A stretch of DNA of 64,000 bases from Erythrocercus mccallii (Eukaryota; Chordata; Aves; Passeriformes; Dicruridae): assembly GCA_013397435.1 (NCBI GenBank), contig VZRG01000287.1, positions 62,001-126,000 on the forward strand, given 5' to 3'. Positions 1-12,799 of this stretch are shown in pieces. Made by a program: the position numbers and the translations under genes. The notes below the pieces were generated by a model. It was not told the DNA's origin and ran no database searches. It saw only the letters and a program-made list of their open reading frames with translations. The first letter of the stretch is position 1; the number at the start of each line of letters is the position of its first letter.

Positions 1-1020
1 CCAAATAGCTGACTTTAACCCTCTGCTCCTCACCGTCAAGAGGAATCTCTAAGGCTTTTGCTAATAACTGCTGTCTTTAATCCTAGTGGAGCAAATCAGA
101 TTAAAAATAATATAAAAGGTTGCAGTGTTTGATTGTTCAGCAGGATTGTTTATACAGACATGCTGGAATAAAAATAATTAGCACTTCTAGGGGCTTCCAG
201 CTGAAGATCTGAAACCTTATTTGTGGAAAAAAAAAAGGGCTTACATTTAGTCCATTCCTTTTGCAAAACTCAGTGACTCAAAGAAGAAACATGAGGGCCA
301 AGGTACTGCTTCTTTTTTGTTGTTGTTTTTGTGGTGCTTTGCTCAAGTTCACAAATCCCAAACAAGAAGGCCAAAGAGGGTCACACCTCCAGACTCCTAA
401 TCCCTCTCCCTGACAGATAACCAGGGTACCTTAAAGGATCAATCACACGCTCAGAAAGGGAGAACTTATAAAAGAAAATATTTTAGGCAAATCTACTGAG
501 GGCTAGACAGAAGAAGAATGATTTTTAATTGAAAGAGAATCTGAATTAAATGCCCATATGAGAAACAGACTTATGAGATTGTAAAAGAAAAATTATTGTA
601 ACAATTATAATGGTAATAACAATGCTATTAGAGATAGGATTCCTATTGTAAAAGCTCCTGTCATTTTGGGCAAGTAATTTATTCATTTTCATTTCCGTAG
701 ACTGGTATGCTGATAATCAGCTTTGCTCCAAAGGGTTTTTCTACAATTAGGAAGGGGAAGAAATTTGTAAAATTGGAGCTCCTTATGCTTGAAATCTAAT
801 TACAGCTATAGAATCCCCTCTAACGTTTTACTTCATAGTGGTCCAAGTCACATATTTCACAGCTGGGTTTCTCCACAACCGTTATACCTCTGCAATTTAA
901 TTTTGTTGGGTAGGTGATGAACAGCAAGTTTAGGCTTGATTTTTAAACAGAACTTTCCACTGATTGCATTTTTACAGTTCCTATTTAAGGAAGTTTAAAA
1001 CCTTCCCAGTGAAAAATACA
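1..1020. other. Unassigned AT-rich DNA
   Basis: I see no gene, RNA or recognisable repeat here. The stretch is AT-rich with short A runs. It ends where the terminal sequence of the antisense CR1 begins. Confidence 0.6.
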
Positions 1021-1990
1021 GAACCATGGAATTCCAGAATGGTTTGAGTGGAAAGACACCTCGAAGAACATTGTGTTTCAACCCCTGCCATTGACAGAGA
1101 CACATTCCACAGACCAGTCCACCTTCCAAACTTTGTCCATGCTGGTCTTGGAATTTCCACAGTTGGGGCAGCCACAGCTTCTCTGGACATGCTGTGCCAG
1201 AGCCTCCCCACCCTCACAGGGGAGAATTTCTTCCCAAAATCCCATCTAACCCTGCTCTCTGGCAGTGGGGAGCCATTCCCTGTGTCCTGTCCCTCCATCC
1301 CTTGTCCCCAGTCCCTCTCCAGCTCTCCTGGAGCCCCTTCAGGCCCTGCAAGGGGCTCTGAGCTCTCCCTGGAGCCTTCTCTATGCCAGGTGAGCACCCC
1401 CAGCTCTCCCAGCCTGGCTCCAGAGCAGAGGGGCTCCAGCCCTTGGAGCAGCTCCGTGGCCTCCTCTGGACCCTCTCGAACGGGTCCAAGACTTTCTTGT
1501 GCTGAAGAACCCAGAACTGGGCTCGCTTGACCAAGGTGCAGCCCCTTGTCTTGGACATAAAGTTCTCCTGGGCCCACTTCCCCAGCTTGTACAGATCCCT
1601 CTGGCTGTCCGTGTTCTCTTCTTGCACCAACTGCACCCCTCAGCCTGTCCACCCTGTGTCACCTGTGAAGTCACCAAGGGTGCCCTCAATCCCACTCTTT
1701 GTGTCACTGATAAGGAGCCCTGGTCCCAAGGCAGAGCTCTGAGGGACACCCCTCAATCCTGGCCCCCAGCTGGGCACAGAGCCCCTGACCACAACTCTCT
1801 GGATGTGTCCGTCGAGCCAAGGCTTTATCCACAGAGCACTCCATACATCAATTTTGGGTTCTCTCCAATTTGGGCAGAAGGATGTCGTGTGGGACCATCT
1901 CAAAGGCCTCTCAGAAATGTGGGTAGATGAAGGTCTTTCCATCTTCCTTGGGCATATTCCTGTCCTTTATTCTGAGAAGTGTAAGCCCCC
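1021..1990 (-). mobile_element. CR1 LINE fragment, 5'-truncated, about 0.97 kb
   Basis: This is the longest CR1 copy in the window, inserted in antisense. Its 3' end lies at the low-coordinate side (GAATGGTTTGAGTGGAAAG at about 1038). It continues through the CR1 3' UTR and into the C-terminal part of the reverse-transcriptase ORF (ORF2). The minus-strand reading between about 1640 and 1940 still resembles CR1 ORF2 (for example the string EGTLGDFTGDTGW), but frameshifts and stops break it into several frames. Several open frames on both strands between 981 and 1942 come from this element and are not host genes. The far boundary near 1990 is approximate because the homology fades. The copy is dead: it has no promoter end, no ORF1 and no intact catalytic core. 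Confidence 0.92.
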
Positions 1991-3832
1991 ATTTTCGAGA
2001 CATGATTTTTTTTAAACCAATTTCCACTTCCTCCCTGAATGCCTCTGAACAGAAGACTTGTCAATATCTAGTACAGATTTTCCCTGAAGCCCCCAAAATC
2101 CCCTTCAAGACATCAGATATGGTTCTGCCTATGGGGAGATATCACAACAGGAGCATATAATAAATAATCCAAATAAATAGCACATCTTATCTGCAGTGGG
2201 GATTCCAATCCAACACATTAAACTGCTTGAACTGGCTCTTTACACAGTGCAGGTATAGACTGGAAGAACTTCTGTAAAAGGCTTTACCTAAAGCCAATGC
2301 AATTTGGGGAAAAGGGCAAAAGAGAAGAAAAAAGCTGAAAACCAAACAGAACTCAGCTGGAGCTTCTGCCTGTGCTGTAGGAGGGTCCGCACATCCTTTC
2401 TGGGTGGCTTTTAGTGGATTTTAGGGTGCAGGAAGGCATTTGGAGGCACTGAAGGGAAAGCTGGAGATGCTCATGACTCAAGCTGTGGAAGATGCTCTCC
2501 TTCTGTCCTCAGGGCTGGGGTTCAGGCATCTATCAGGAGCTTCAGGCATGGAAAGGTTTCCTGCTGGGTCAGTAGGACACGAGCATCTCCCTAAACCTGG
2601 AGCCAGGCTGCCTCTGAGGAAGCAGCAGGCAAGATACTGGCTTCTCCCTCCATGTACCAGCAAGCAAGTTTGGTAAACAAAGAAATAAATTCTTCAGGAT
2701 TCTCCTTCTTGGGATTCTCCTTCTCAACTGCTCTTATTCCTAGCAGCTCTGGGAGGCTGTTAGTTGAATGCCTTCCCAATTTCTTCAGCACTTTAAGCCA
2801 AGCCATTTTCTGTTAGTCATTTTTTACACTGTTTTTTTGAACACATTGTCACCAAAATTTGGCTGAATTTGTAACAACGTTCCTAAATTTGTGGCAAATA
2901 AAACATTTAAGCAATCATCTTGGAAACATCTGGGTAAAAACCACCTAGTTATGAACCCTTTGAAGGACACGAACTCTAAGGGAACAAAAATTCTTCTGGA
3001 TCTTCCCAAAAAAAGCTTGGGAAACAATTTGCTGCAATATCTTCACATCCTACGTGGCATCAAAATAGAGGAATAAAATCCCCATCTGTGCCCCTCATTA
3101 GGTGCATGTTTTTTATTGTGCATGTCACACTGGTAGCGTACAAGGGAGATATTACCCTGTGCACATCTTTGTTTTCACTCAGCTGGACTTTTGCCACCGG
3201 TTTCAAAGAGAACATGTTATCTCATAATTAGAGAAAGCCCAGGAAAAACAGAAAAAAATAGGTCATCATGTTCAAAACAACTGTGATTCAATGCTTCTGG
3301 CCAGTTATTTTCATACACTGTGATTAATTTAAGTTAATTTAATTTAGCTTGTTTTAATAATTGCATAACTTTTATCTGGATGCCCATGCCAGATGGCTCA
3401 ACCAGCCTGAAAACAGGAAGATGCTGTAATTGTGGCAGCCTAATAACATTTATTTACTACAAGCATGACTGTCTGTGACACTCATCAGAGCTCTGCAATA
3501 TTGTTCTTTGCACTATACTGCTTCAGTGCACTTCCCTTTCAGCCACACAATCTTTCACATCTCCAAAATTTTCTGAGAAAATTTGGGGGTTTAATATGCT
3601 TTTCCCCTTTTGTGCTTCTTGTGAGAACTCCAAGTGCCCCAATTCTGGGTTCTGCCTCTTTGCCTCTGCAAATCATCAGGTTAAAGTGTGTGCGTCAGCT
3701 TCCTGAACTGATCATGGCCTGGGTCATTTTTGTGCCTCAGTAATTATCTCACTACATTTGGACAATTAATACATCTTTGGGTTGTTTATTCCTGGATCCA
3801 AAATTGTGGAAATACTCTACCTTTGATTTGTT

Positions 3833-3925
3833 ACAAAAAAAAAAAAACCAACAAAAAACCAAAAACCAACTCCCCCCCCAAAAAAAAAAACAAAAACAAA
3901 AACAAAAAAAAAACCAAAAACCCTT
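3833..3925. repeat. A-rich/C-containing low-complexity tract
   Basis: A run made almost only of A with CC and CCCCCCCC interruptions, including repeated AAAAAC units. The lysine/asparagine-rich frame across it is an artefact of composition. Confidence 0.85.
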
Positions 3926-4442
3926 CCATTTTTAAAGCTGGAAATCTAGTAACTTACTGCTTTCAAATAAGTGAATTTCCTTTGTTTCTGCTTATTTAAA
4001 TTCCATTTGCTCATAGTTAGGAAGCCGAAGTAATTTTTAATTTAAGATTTAACACCAATGATTTCCAATATTTCTTCTCTCCGACCCGTGAGTCTCATTT
4101 GCCCTCATGCACCCCAAAATTCCTGCCAAAACTCTTGTGTGACTTTTCCAGAGACTGAACAAATGAGGCAAATAAAGTGGAAATACCACTGAATTAAGTA
4201 GTTTGAAGGGAAACATCTGAATTTTGGAGCCATTTTGGTACATTCAGGTTCATTTCTTCTCTTTATTAATTCTTTACAATTGCCACACTGAAGATCACCT
4301 GGTCTGGCAGCTGATCCACCTCTCAAGCCATGTACAAAAAATATGGATTTTCTTGAAAAATCCACTTCTGCTGCTGGTTTTCTGCACTAATGGAGAAAGA
4401 GATGGTTATAAATACACACCCTTGAGTATGTTGGTTCAAAAC

Positions 4443-4493
4443 TTCTATTTCTAATAGAAATAGAATTTCTAATTTGTTTCTAATGAAACAAAT
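4443..4493. repeat. Two adjacent inverted repeats (hairpins)
   Basis: The first palindrome (4443-4465) has perfect 11-bp arms, TTCTATTTCTA and TAGAAATAGAA, around a single A. The second (4472-4493) has perfect 9-bp arms, ATTTGTTTC and GAAACAAAT, around TAAT. They are 6 bases apart. I know of no named element with this layout. Confidence 0.8.
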
Positions 4494-6730
4494 CCATCAC
4501 TGTGCATTTATTTGGGGCATTTGCCTCTCTCATGCCCATCTGTGTTGTGCTACAAGAGGTCCAAATACTTCTGTCAAACAGCAACAGGTCCTGTAGAAAC
4601 ATCTTTTTCCTCATTTTTTAAAGAAATAGTGTGTCATTTTAATGAAGTTTTTTAGGTAATGGGGACAGTTTTTATTGCTGAACTGAACCAAATAGTTTCC
4701 TTAGAAGAACTAAAAATCAATTGACTTGATGAGAAATTTCATTAACAGGGACCAAACCCTATTTTCAGAAATCAGACCAGTGGGAAATTTGCTATGCATG
4801 ACCAGGGACTGACATTCTAATTACAATTAATCAGTTATCTCACATATTTGGCTGCTCTTTTCCTGTTCTCAAATAATTTGCAAATGACACTGAATTTCTT
4901 GCATGCTTATTTCTTGTCTGGAATTGTTCAATACTAATTTAAGTGAACCCGTTTCAGCTCATGATGTGTTCATGCACTATTTATTTAGATTTGAGGGGTA
5001 CTTTTTCTTTTTCTCAATGAGACAGGGTGTTCTTCTGCCCTGAATAGATATCTGAAATATCAAAGTGGGGATGATTTAAAAAAAAATTATTGTAATTTTT
5101 TTGGAACTTTCATTTTGTTTATTGACCAAATAAAATGTGTTCGGGTTTTCATTTTCCTTCCCCATTATCTCTTAAAAGCCGTGGGGAAAAGAAAGATGGG
5201 GAAAAATAAAGAAGACAACAGTCAAAAATACTGGTGTGCATTTTGTTCTGTTTGAAAAACCAATGGGTACAAAATGCTGGGCAAAGAGAAAAAGAATTTC
5301 TTGAGAAATGGTGGTTCTCTTAAAAAAAAGAAATAAAAAATCATTGAGTTCTCATAGGAGGATGATGAATAAGAGATAAAAATAACAACAGTGTAATATT
5401 GTGCACATAAGAATATAGGTGCAAAACAGCTGCTCATTGGGCAAATATCTGATTCTACAAAGTTCAGTAAAAAACAAGAAGTGAACAACCATTCTGAGTC
5501 TAAATGAATGTTTCTGAATGCTGACTTTACAGCAGCAAGAGAGGCCTAAATTCACTTTCTTGGGAATGGATAAGTTGGGACATAATCCAAACTCATTGCT
5601 GGAAAAACTCCCCTTGATACAAATGGACTTTGGGTGAAGAAAGGAAATAATGAGTTGGAAAAAGAAAAGAAGCAAAGAGTGGTCAGGAACTGTCAGGGCA
5701 AGTGTGATGACAAGAGTTGGACCCTTTTTGTTTAGGCATAAATCCCAAATTTCTCCCCCCAGCTACAACAGGTGCCGGTACGAGGGACTGGCATCCTGTG
5801 GATGCTTCCCAGGGTATGAAGCACGGACCCTTGGGGTTTACATTTTAACAGAGGCAAATTCTCTCCCCACCTCCAGTTTCCTGTAACATCTTTTGTGATA
5901 CATCACCTCCGTTCTTGGCAAGTTCACAGTTTTTAAGTCGTTCAGGAAACTTTACAAATGAACTTTCCCAACATGCTATATCAGATACTCCATTTGATTT
6001 GTCTTTACGGTGTCCCAGGATGATTAATTATCTTCTGGAAGTGCTTTGTGTATCTCAAACTTCTGTTTTACTGAATTTTTTAGTGTTAACTTTTTGTTGC
6101 CTGAGAGGGCACCTGCTTCTAATTATATGCAGATGATATACAATTATATCTTTAGAGGGATTCAAATGACCATGTTTCTCTGACTTTTAGAGCTGCCTTT
6201 CTGACATAAAGCTGTGGTTTACTACAGGTTTTAACAAAGCTAAAATCAATTAATCATATACCTTGAATTACATCAGCCTAGGCATTGTGAAAGAAAAAAA
6301 AATTGAGAGCTGGGGCCTCTTCATTCTAAATTGGGCCAGTATCAGGGAAAGATTGCATGAATATTTTCATTTTAACTGCTTTTAAATCACTATGGTATTT
6401 TATTTTCAACAATTCCCATTCTCACAGACAACTGTAGGAGAAGAATTTTGAAAATTGACTTAGAAATTGATGACAACCTCATTAGAATCCTAATTTTTGT
6501 GATTCACAGTGATCTAAAAAGTGATTTTAGGCATATATCATGATGTCTTTGAGCACCACTGGCTCTTTGAATACAGAATCATTACAATCAAAAATTGGCT
6601 AATGAGCCATAGAAAATATTAAGCTATAGATACAGATAGTGTTTTCCGAAGAGGTCTCAATATGGATAATTCAAGAAACAGGAACAGGTAGAATTCAGAA
6701 AATACAATTATTTTTTCAAACTATTTTTTA

Positions 6731-6821
6731 TTATCATTTTACTAGATACCTAAGTATTTTCTGCATGTTGCTATCAATTTCTTGTTATCATTTTAGCAGA
6801 TACACAAGTATTTTCAGCATG
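6731..6821 (+). repeat. Spaced direct duplication, about 37-bp arms
   Basis: TTATCATTTTA-type copies at 6731-6767 and 6785-6821 share about 33 of 37 positions, through to ...AAGTATTTTC.GCATG. They start 54 bp apart. This looks like a local tandem duplication that has since diverged. Confidence 0.7.
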
Positions 6822-7444
6822 TGGGTGGCACAGGACTATGTACAGTCCTTGTGAGGTATGTGTAGAGCTATACCCAGATGCCTGTGTGTGGAGAATTATT
6901 TACTCACTGAATACAATATTACCACTGCTTCTTCCAGAGCAGAAATGCACCAATCCTCAAAATACTCCCTAATTCTGCCCTCCTACCAGGTGTGTCCATG
7001 CCCACCCTGCCAGATCCACAGGCAAGCTGCCAGAGCTCTGCTACGGCAGGAAATGCTGCATTTCCATTGTCAATCTCCACCTCAGGAAGGAGAGGTTAAG
7101 GGATGCTCCAAGCCAATCTTGGATTTGCATAAACCATTTTGGAGTGATGTGATTGAAGATGGCAGTCCAGGCAGTACTGTGGTGAAGTTTTTGTTATTTA
7201 ATAGCTCTGCAGTGTCCTTAGGAATAATAAAAGAAATTGTGTTGTAAAGAGCATGTGTAGATTAGTAAAAGGCATCCATTCCTGGTACAGAACAGCAAAT
7301 TTACTGTTGTATCCTTTATTCCATATTTTCTGTTGTATCCTTTATTCCTTTTCTATTAGGTAACACAGAAAAATAACCATCTTTCCTGGCTACTCTGGGT
7401 ATGAGAGAGGGATTTCTTTACTATTTTCAAATCAAACACAAATA

Positions 7445-7690
7445 TTCATAGAATATTGATTTTGAGTTGGAAGGGACCCCTAAGGTCATCCAGTCCCACC
7501 CCCTTCCAAGGGCAGGGACACCTCCCACTATCCCAGGGTGCTCCAAGCCCCAGTGTCCAACCTGGCCTTGGAATCTTCCAGGGATCCAGGGGAGCCACAG
7601 CTTCTCTGGGCAACCTGTGCCAGGGCTCAGCACCCTCGCAGGGAAGGAGTTCTTTCTCTACAAGCTCTCACAGTCTACATAGACTTTACA
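7445..7690 (-). mobile_element. CR1 LINE 3' fragment
   Basis: The typical antisense CR1 3' UTR order is present: TTGGAAGGGACC, then CAGGGACACCTCCCACTATCC, then CCAACCTGGCCTTGGAA, then CCACAGCTTCTCTGGGCAAC. The 5' side is truncated. Overlapping open frames here are repeat-derived. Confidence 0.93.
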
Positions 7691-8733
7691 GAATTGATCC
7701 AAGGGTTCTAGTTCAGGGTCTTGTCCTCAAGCAGGAGGTGATCGATGAAATCAGGTGCCAGTGGAGCACTGAATGCTAATTCTGTACCGTGTGTTACATC
7801 AGTACTTGTGATTTATTCTCTTTAGCCAAGAAGGACAGACACATGCTTTAGGAAGATCTGGCTCAGATGAAGAGGGAAATGGTTATTTCATTATCCAGTG
7901 GCCTCATCATTTCATATCCATTGGTAAAGATGCAGCAAACCTCTGGGCTGAGTGATTACTAAATTATACTTTCCACATCTGCCCTTCCATTACACCCTCT
8001 ATCCACTTATCACAGAGTGTAACTGAGGCTTTGCAGCTATTTATTATAATTTTCAGTGCAGCACAGTTAACCTTGTGTTTGTAGACAACTTCTTTTGACC
8101 CATCCACTTTAAAGCAAAAAAACACCTCCAATCAGTTTATAACGGTGGAACAGAGGGAGGAATATAATGATATTGATGAAATGGATATAAGACTACCGAG
8201 GCTGCATTTTAATTCAGTCCTGGTGCTGTTTGCATCTAATAAAATTCCTCTCAGGGAATTTTTTTTTAAGCTGACCTCTTCAAAGTAAATCACAGTATGA
8301 TTCACTGTACAGCCAGTTTCCATAATCACAGTGTGTGAGATAAAGCAGAGCTGCAGTCAGGCATGCAGCTACAGGACAATTGCAAACCATCATCCTGCTA
8401 GGAACGAGCAGAGAAATTCAATTAATGCTCCACTTTTGATGAAGGACCAGCAAGGATTCATTGTATTTGCTCAGAAGAGGAAATGGCACTCAGGATTTCA
8501 GCACTCAGGTCCTGGCACTGCCACCAGCCCTCTAAAGGTGGCCTTGCTGATGGAAAGACATTTTCCCGTGGTTCCTCTGCAGCTGGGGCTCCTGGAATGC
8601 TCTGTGGCCACTGCTCCATTGCCAAGTAACGTAAGAACAGATCTATGGGGTGAAATATTTGGCCCACTGTGTGTATGTCTTGAGTATTTTCGTGCTGGAG
8701 TAACACCAGTCCTCCAAAAATATGGTGCAGCAG
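7691..8733. other. Unassigned DNA
   Basis: I see no recognisable gene or repeat between the CR1 piece and the LTR that starts at 8734. A 136-residue plus-strand frame (8331-8741) has no recognisable domain and runs into the LTR, so I do not call it a gene. Confidence 0.5.
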
Positions 8734-9379
8734 TGTCTTAGGTTGCAATGCAAGATGTAACGAGCAGTATGTATTCTATTACCGTCTGCTAAAACCAGGT
8801 GGGGCAGTGTTCTTTATCTCTTCCAGGACCCATCCTCCCTCCAGGGGATATCTGCTGTTCAGGGGCCATCCAGGCTCACTGCAGGGCTGATACAATTCCA
8901 TCATCCCATTGGGAGATGCTCCACCCAGGGGGAGAAGCCCAGCATTCCTACCTGGATAAAACCTGAGAGTCAGAACACCAGGACAGCCTGTGTGCACTGG
9001 ATTCCCAGAGGAAGATTGGACCCATCTCACCTCCACTGGACCTTCAGAAGAAAACAACACCCTTCTACAGGATCATTGCTTCAACAGAACCACATCTGTC
9101 ACTGCAGGAGGACTTGACTGGACTGCTCCCAACACCCTGACCAACAGGTGTCAGGTTGTGTTCTGACTCTGTCAGTGTTTTCTTTTTGTTTGCCTTTTTT
9201 ATACTACATTTTTATTTTAACATTCCTAGTAAATAACTGTTATTCCTATGCCCATATCTTTGCCTGAGAGTCCCCTAATTTCAAAATTATAATAATTCAA
9301 AGGGAGGTGTTTAACCTTCTCCATCCCAAAGGAGTCTCCTGCCTTCCTTAGCAGACACCTGTCTTTCCAAACCAAGACA
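8734..9379 (+). mobile_element. Solo LTR, TGTCTT...AAGACA family, copy 1 (ERVL-like)
   Basis: This 646-bp element starts TGTCTTAGGTTGCAATG and ends AACCAAGACA, giving 6-bp inverted termini with TG/CA ends. A possible TATA box (GGATAAAA, near 8954) precedes an AGTAAATAAC poly(A)-signal-like site near 9229, which sets the plus orientation. The same sequence recurs at 59602-61053. Copy 1 lacks a stretch of roughly 100 bp present near 59640-59750 in copy 2. The flanks AGCAG and GGCAG match at 4 of 5 positions, which fits a decayed 5-bp target duplication. No gag, pol or env lies beside it, so it is a solo LTR. The family is inferred from target size and songbird-type sequence. Confidence 0.85.
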
Positions 9380-12300
9380 GGCAGCTTCTCCAAAGCCAGT
9401 CCATGCTGGGAACCAACACGTGCTAAGTGGACACAGCTTACTCCAAATTTAGTGATTTTCCACACCACGCATACAGCCTGACCTGAGAGGATAAGCTGAC
9501 ACCATCCATGGATTATGAAGCTTCCCATCACGTGGCAATACTTCAATGATGAGCAAAGTCTGCTTCTTGCTTCCACAAAGTCTGGGTGAACTCCACACTG
9601 GTGATCTGAGAAGACACGAGTTTTAATGCTGAGATTTACACTGTGAGATGATTTGCAATAAAACTACTTCAAAGAAGAAGCAGCTTTAAAATCCTTCTTA
9701 ACTTAAGCTCTTCTTCCTTCTCCCCAGACTTAGTGAAGTTTTATTTACTTTTAAGATTGGGATTCGCTTATAGGATAGTACTGAATGGCTGTCTCAGCCA
9801 GGCTCTTTTGAAACTATATTTGCCTACTGCATATGGTCTGTTATGAGGCTTAAGACATCTCTTAGAGGGAGAAAAATCAACAGCAGTTGCTGATATTTTC
9901 AGCTGTATGGTCCTAATTTCCTCAGATTCAGGGATCAAAATGCAGAGGGAGGAAATGCAGAAATAGTACAGTCATTTATAAATTTTATAACAGCAAACAT
10001 GAGACGGAAAACAGACCCTTGCCCAGGACTGCTTTGAGTTCAGGCAAGACAAATAGAATATGAATACAATATTTTTCTAGTGAAAATGAGTAGACAAGAG
10101 GAAAGACAAAGACCCAGATCCTTGTTTTCCTCATCGTATTCAGACCCCACTGAGGTATCACTGCTCTCCTGGATGGGAGTGGCTGAATTCTGTTCCTTGC
10201 ATCACTGTCTCCTCACTGGGTAGCTTGAATTGATTGCAGCTGGGGCTGCTGGGATGTACCAGTTTTCTCCCCATTAAAACCAGATTTTTTTCCACTAAGA
10301 CACTGTGGGAAATACACATACAGGCCTGTGAGAGTGGAGTCAAACTCCTGAAAAAGAAATGAAAACAACCTCATAGTTATTTATGGGGAAGATCCTGGTG
10401 AGTCTGGAGTCATGGATTGGACTGAGTCACTTTTTTTTGTTGTTGTTGTTCATATCTCTGCTTAAGTTCCTGCTGCCTCATGTCTAGTTATCTACATCTG
10501 TGATAGCTGATAAAGATGTTTGATTTGTCCTTTTTACTGTTTGATGTGTGGAGAAAATGCTGGCAAACCAGGATATCTCCCTGAAATGCTCCTGCAGAGG
10601 CCAAATTTAACCATCCTCACATTCTATCAAATTCCCTCACACTGATTTCCTCTTGCCATAGAAGACACTCACAGCACTGTAAAATGATAACAGTGCCCAG
10701 GCTGCCCCAGAACCAAGAGGTGGAAAAAGGAAGTTTATTCCTCTAAGGTGAGGTTTTATCTTAAAATAATTCACGTGGAAAATAAAATCACAAGGAATAT
10801 CAGGAGCCAGTAACTTCCAAAACTCTGATATCACAATCTGTAGTACTACATACTCATAGGGATCCTGAAATATTTCAGATTATCTGCCATATGCTCCTTG
10901 TCAAAGTGGTTGTGCACCACTAAGCTTTCATTAGAAGCAGAATTTCTTTTATCGTGAGTTTTTAACGGTTTCTCTTTGAATTTAGAAATCTTTAGATGCA
11001 ATCAGCACAGAAAGCCTTTTTTTCACCCAGGTTTTCTTATCACCAATCCTTCTTTGTGTTCCTCTTTATTGTAGTGGTTATGTATCTCAAAAGAACAGCA
11101 TGGTTGGCAGCCACCAGCTGTGACTGTGTTCAGGGCAGGACTGGCTAGCAGGAAGAACTTCTTTCAGTGTGGAAAATAAATAAATTCCCACATGCATTTC
11201 AGTGCCTGCCAGAAATCATCTTTCTATTTACAACTGAATGACCTGAATTACCTTTTTACATATACAGATGTACCAGGACTCTGAAGGTAATCAAAAGACC
11301 ATTGCACCGCTTCAGATCCTGATCTCTGAAGCAGAATATCAACAAGTCCAGAATTGTATTTAGTGGAAAATTCAGGTTTCAAAATGTATTTTCCAGGCTG
11401 ATGTTGAACAGAAATGAAGTTTTGTAAATGCATTTTTGGTGACAAATACAAAACAACCTCTTGCCTTCGTTAGAACACACAGAGAGTCTGGTGTCTGGAG
11501 CTCTGCTGTGAGGTGTGGGAAGGCTGGATTTAAATTCCTCCTCCTGTCTGTTGAAATGACATAGAAAGAAGTAACCCTGGGCATTCACCTTCTCTGAATC
11601 TCCTGGATTTTGCTGTCATTATTCTATACTGGGTGTTTTCTTAGGGAAAATGAAGAAAAATTGCATTTGATGGGAGTATTTCTTCATAAATAAATGTATT
11701 CCTTGGGTAAAGCTTTCATTTGGACAAATGATCTCAGGTCTTGTGCACATCTGTGAGTGAAGGTGTCCCTTTTCCCAACCACTTTGTGCACACCCTCTGC
11801 TCCCTGCCAACCCAAGGTGTCACTTTGGGCTCGTGCTGGCACAGTGACACCTCCCTCTTCAGCCTGAAGCAGTGGCAGGGCTGACCTTTCACACTCCCCG
11901 GGCAGGCTCTCAAACACCCACCCCACTGTGCTTCCAGAAAATGCATCCCCAAACCTGGGAAACTCTCATTAAAATTTCAGATACCCACCATGTAACTGGT
12001 GGCATCTGCAAAGTCCCCAGCCAGCTCCCTTCTGACAAGGTTTGATACAGTGTAAGGCAAAATGCACATTTATCCTTGTTTCTATAATATTTTGTTATGG
12101 CATATTGCCTGCCATCATCAGGCCATACCCTGGAACTGATGAGATTGCAGCTGTTTGGGGCATGCATCACCTAAATTTTATAGAGTGAGTTCTACTCTTG
12201 ATTTTCAATTGTCACAAGCCACAAAAGATGTGCTGTTTCACAGCTTGGGGCTCTAAGTCACAGGAGATAAAGTGCATATTGGAAGAGTAAATTGAGTTTT

Positions 12301-12799
12301 TTACTTTAAATGGAAGGAAAGTCATAGTTGGGGTAGAGAAGAAATAATAAATCTACTTGCTGGAACGAATAGCAGCTCTCATGGTTTCCAGCAATAAAAG
12401 CAGGAAGAAAGGCCTAAAGATATGAACATTTAAACAAACAAGTTGAAGATCTTAAAGAAATGACAGTGGGAGCTCTGAAAATTGCTGCCAATTTTAAAAA
12501 AAACAAACAACCCTCTTTTATTTGTTTGGGTTGTTTTTATACAGGATGGAGGTGGGGAGAGAGAAAGCATTTTAAATAAGGGCTTCCTAACCACATGGGT
12601 TGAGGTAGGAAACCATGTTTTCATACTGGTTGCATGCAGAGAAATTGTTATTTTAAAAAAATTTAGAGGGGAAGCAGTTAAAAAAATAACAAGGGGCAGA
12701 GAGGAATAATAGAATAACAGCAGATCCTCTGAACTGTGAGGCCTTGGGGAAGAATAAACAACCAAACCCCTGTCCCTGGTAGATATTTCCCTACTGGAT
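9380..12799. other. Unassigned DNA
   Basis: I recognise no gene, RNA or interspersed repeat in these 3.4 kb. A short (TTG)n tract lies near 10437-10450. Small minus-strand frames between 11.2 and 12.2 kb have no domain. Confidence 0.5.

Larger units (their letters stand above)
1991..7444. other. Unassigned AT-rich DNA with minor repeats
   Basis: There is no convincing gene or interspersed repeat in these 5.4 kb. The stretch contains an A/C-rich low-complexity run (about 3833-3925), two adjacent hairpins (4443-4493), a spaced direct repeat (6731-6821) and a 19-bp direct repeat near 7303 and 7329. A weak exon-like string with a CGCFPGYE motif lies near 5763 and is treated as a finding. The many 60-130-residue frames have no recognisable domain. 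Confidence 0.5.

Noticed and set aside
981..1942. Several overlapping open frames of 70-223 codons on both strands
   Set aside because: They lie inside the CR1 copy at 1021-1990. Only the minus-strand reading resembles CR1 reverse transcriptase, and it is broken.
3730..3999. Lysine/asparagine-rich 89-residue frame
   Set aside because: It is composition of the A/C low-complexity tract.
8779..9060. 93-residue minus-strand frame, repeated almost identically within 59688-60008
   Set aside because: Both are antisense to the TGTCTT LTR. The similarity is that of the repeat, not of a gene family.
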